Below are positions 5,137 through 5,281 of a stretch of 5,281 bases of DNA, piece by piece. The position numbers and the translations under genes are program-made. The notes below the pieces were generated by a model that was not told where the DNA came from, made no database searches, and worked only from the letters and a program-made list of their open reading frames with translations. The stretch lies in NCBI GenBank assembly GCA_048939725.1, contig JBHLPG010000280.1, positions 1 through 5,281 on the forward strand. Direction: 5' to 3'. The stretch's first letter is position 1; each line of letters opens with the position of its first letter. The DNA is from Hodarchaeum sp048939725 (GTDB taxonomy: Archaea; Asgardarchaeota; Heimdallarchaeia; Hodarchaeales; Hodarchaeaceae).

Positions 5137-5281
5137 CTTGTATTATGTCTAAGAAACATTTCTGATGTTAAACCAGTTTTTGAGATCCGTTTCAAGACGT
5201 GTAATCTTTGTAAGGATGTACAATTTACTCAAATTCTTAATCAGGAGTCCAGACATACTGACGCCATTCACAGGTTTTTTT
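5137..5281 (+). pseudogene. Possible broken or start-less plus-strand gene running off the edge
   Basis: A plus frame is open from 5137 to the window edge (48 codons) and reads as a plausible soluble protein with a CNLC (CxxC) motif in the translation VFEIRFKTCNLCKDVQF. It has no ATG, GTG or TTG in frame. An ATG at 5145 in the neighbouring frame gives MSKKHF and then TGA; removing one T from the CATTTCT run (5157-5163) would join that start to the long frame. This could be a decayed gene, a sequencing error or chance. A minus frame with the same codon boundaries is open from the edge to a TAG at 5151-5149 (ATG at 5256), so coding strand is undecided. I do not recognise either product. Confidence 0.2.

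Larger units (their letters stand above)
4828..5281. other. Right-end spacer upstream of the operon, with unresolved edge frames
   Basis: Upstream of the binding-protein gene there are 454 bases with no gene that can be asserted. From left to right: the candidate promoter; the 16-bp palindrome at 4938-4953; a plus-strand frame open 4901-5020 without any ATG, GTG or TTG, whose last codons encode a Lys/Glu/Gln-rich peptide (EKKRQLQAIKAQKNEIENK); a hairpin with T run at 5030-5053; a hairpin and direct repeat at 5099-5126; and two overlapping antisense open frames from about 5137 to the edge. The composition and stop spacing do not prove that any of these frames is coding. Confidence 0.5.

Overview
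The window suggests an archaeon, most probably an Asgard archaeon (Promethearchaeota; Heimdallarchaeia or Thorarchaeota-like). This is inference from gene style, not from a marker gene. The signs are: secreted proteins dense in N-glycosylation sequons and held by a C-terminal membrane helix with a basic tail; a Thr/Pro-rich stalk; a winged-helix protein with two membrane helices; archaeal-looking TATA elements; AT-rich spacers; and Shine-Dalgarno sequences of the GGAGGTGAT type. No tRNA, rRNA, CRISPR array or recognisable transposase is present.

All three convincing genes lie on the minus strand, so they read from right to left. First (4827 to 2713) is a 704-residue solute-binding protein of the peptide/nickel family 5. 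It carries an extra C-terminal extracellular domain, a C-terminal membrane helix and a short basic cytoplasmic tail. Its stop codon overlaps the start of the second gene (2716 to 2147) as ATGA. That gene encodes a 189-residue winged helix-turn-helix protein with two C-terminal membrane helices. The two are almost certainly one transcription and translation unit. With no permease or ATPase gene in the window, they could form a membrane-bound ligand sensor and regulator pair, though a transport role remains possible.

A 326-base AT-rich spacer follows (1821-2146). It holds a perfect 9+3+9 inverted repeat, a neighbouring 7+6+7 inverted repeat and a third TGTACA site, next to an AT-rich TATA-like stretch. 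Beyond it lies the third gene (1820 to 363), a secreted protein of seven repeats, each started by a tryptophan exactly 52 residues after the last. It is probably a seven-bladed beta-propeller on a Thr/Pro stalk with a C-terminal membrane anchor. Its base composition is clearly richer in G+C than the rest of the window.

The left end (1-362) has no supported gene, only a likely T-rich terminator for the propeller gene. The right end (4828-5281) holds the probable promoter of the binding-protein operon, a perfect 16-bp palindrome, a hairpin followed by eight T on the plus strand, a second perfect hairpin, and two mutually antisense open frames running off the edge that cannot be resolved here.
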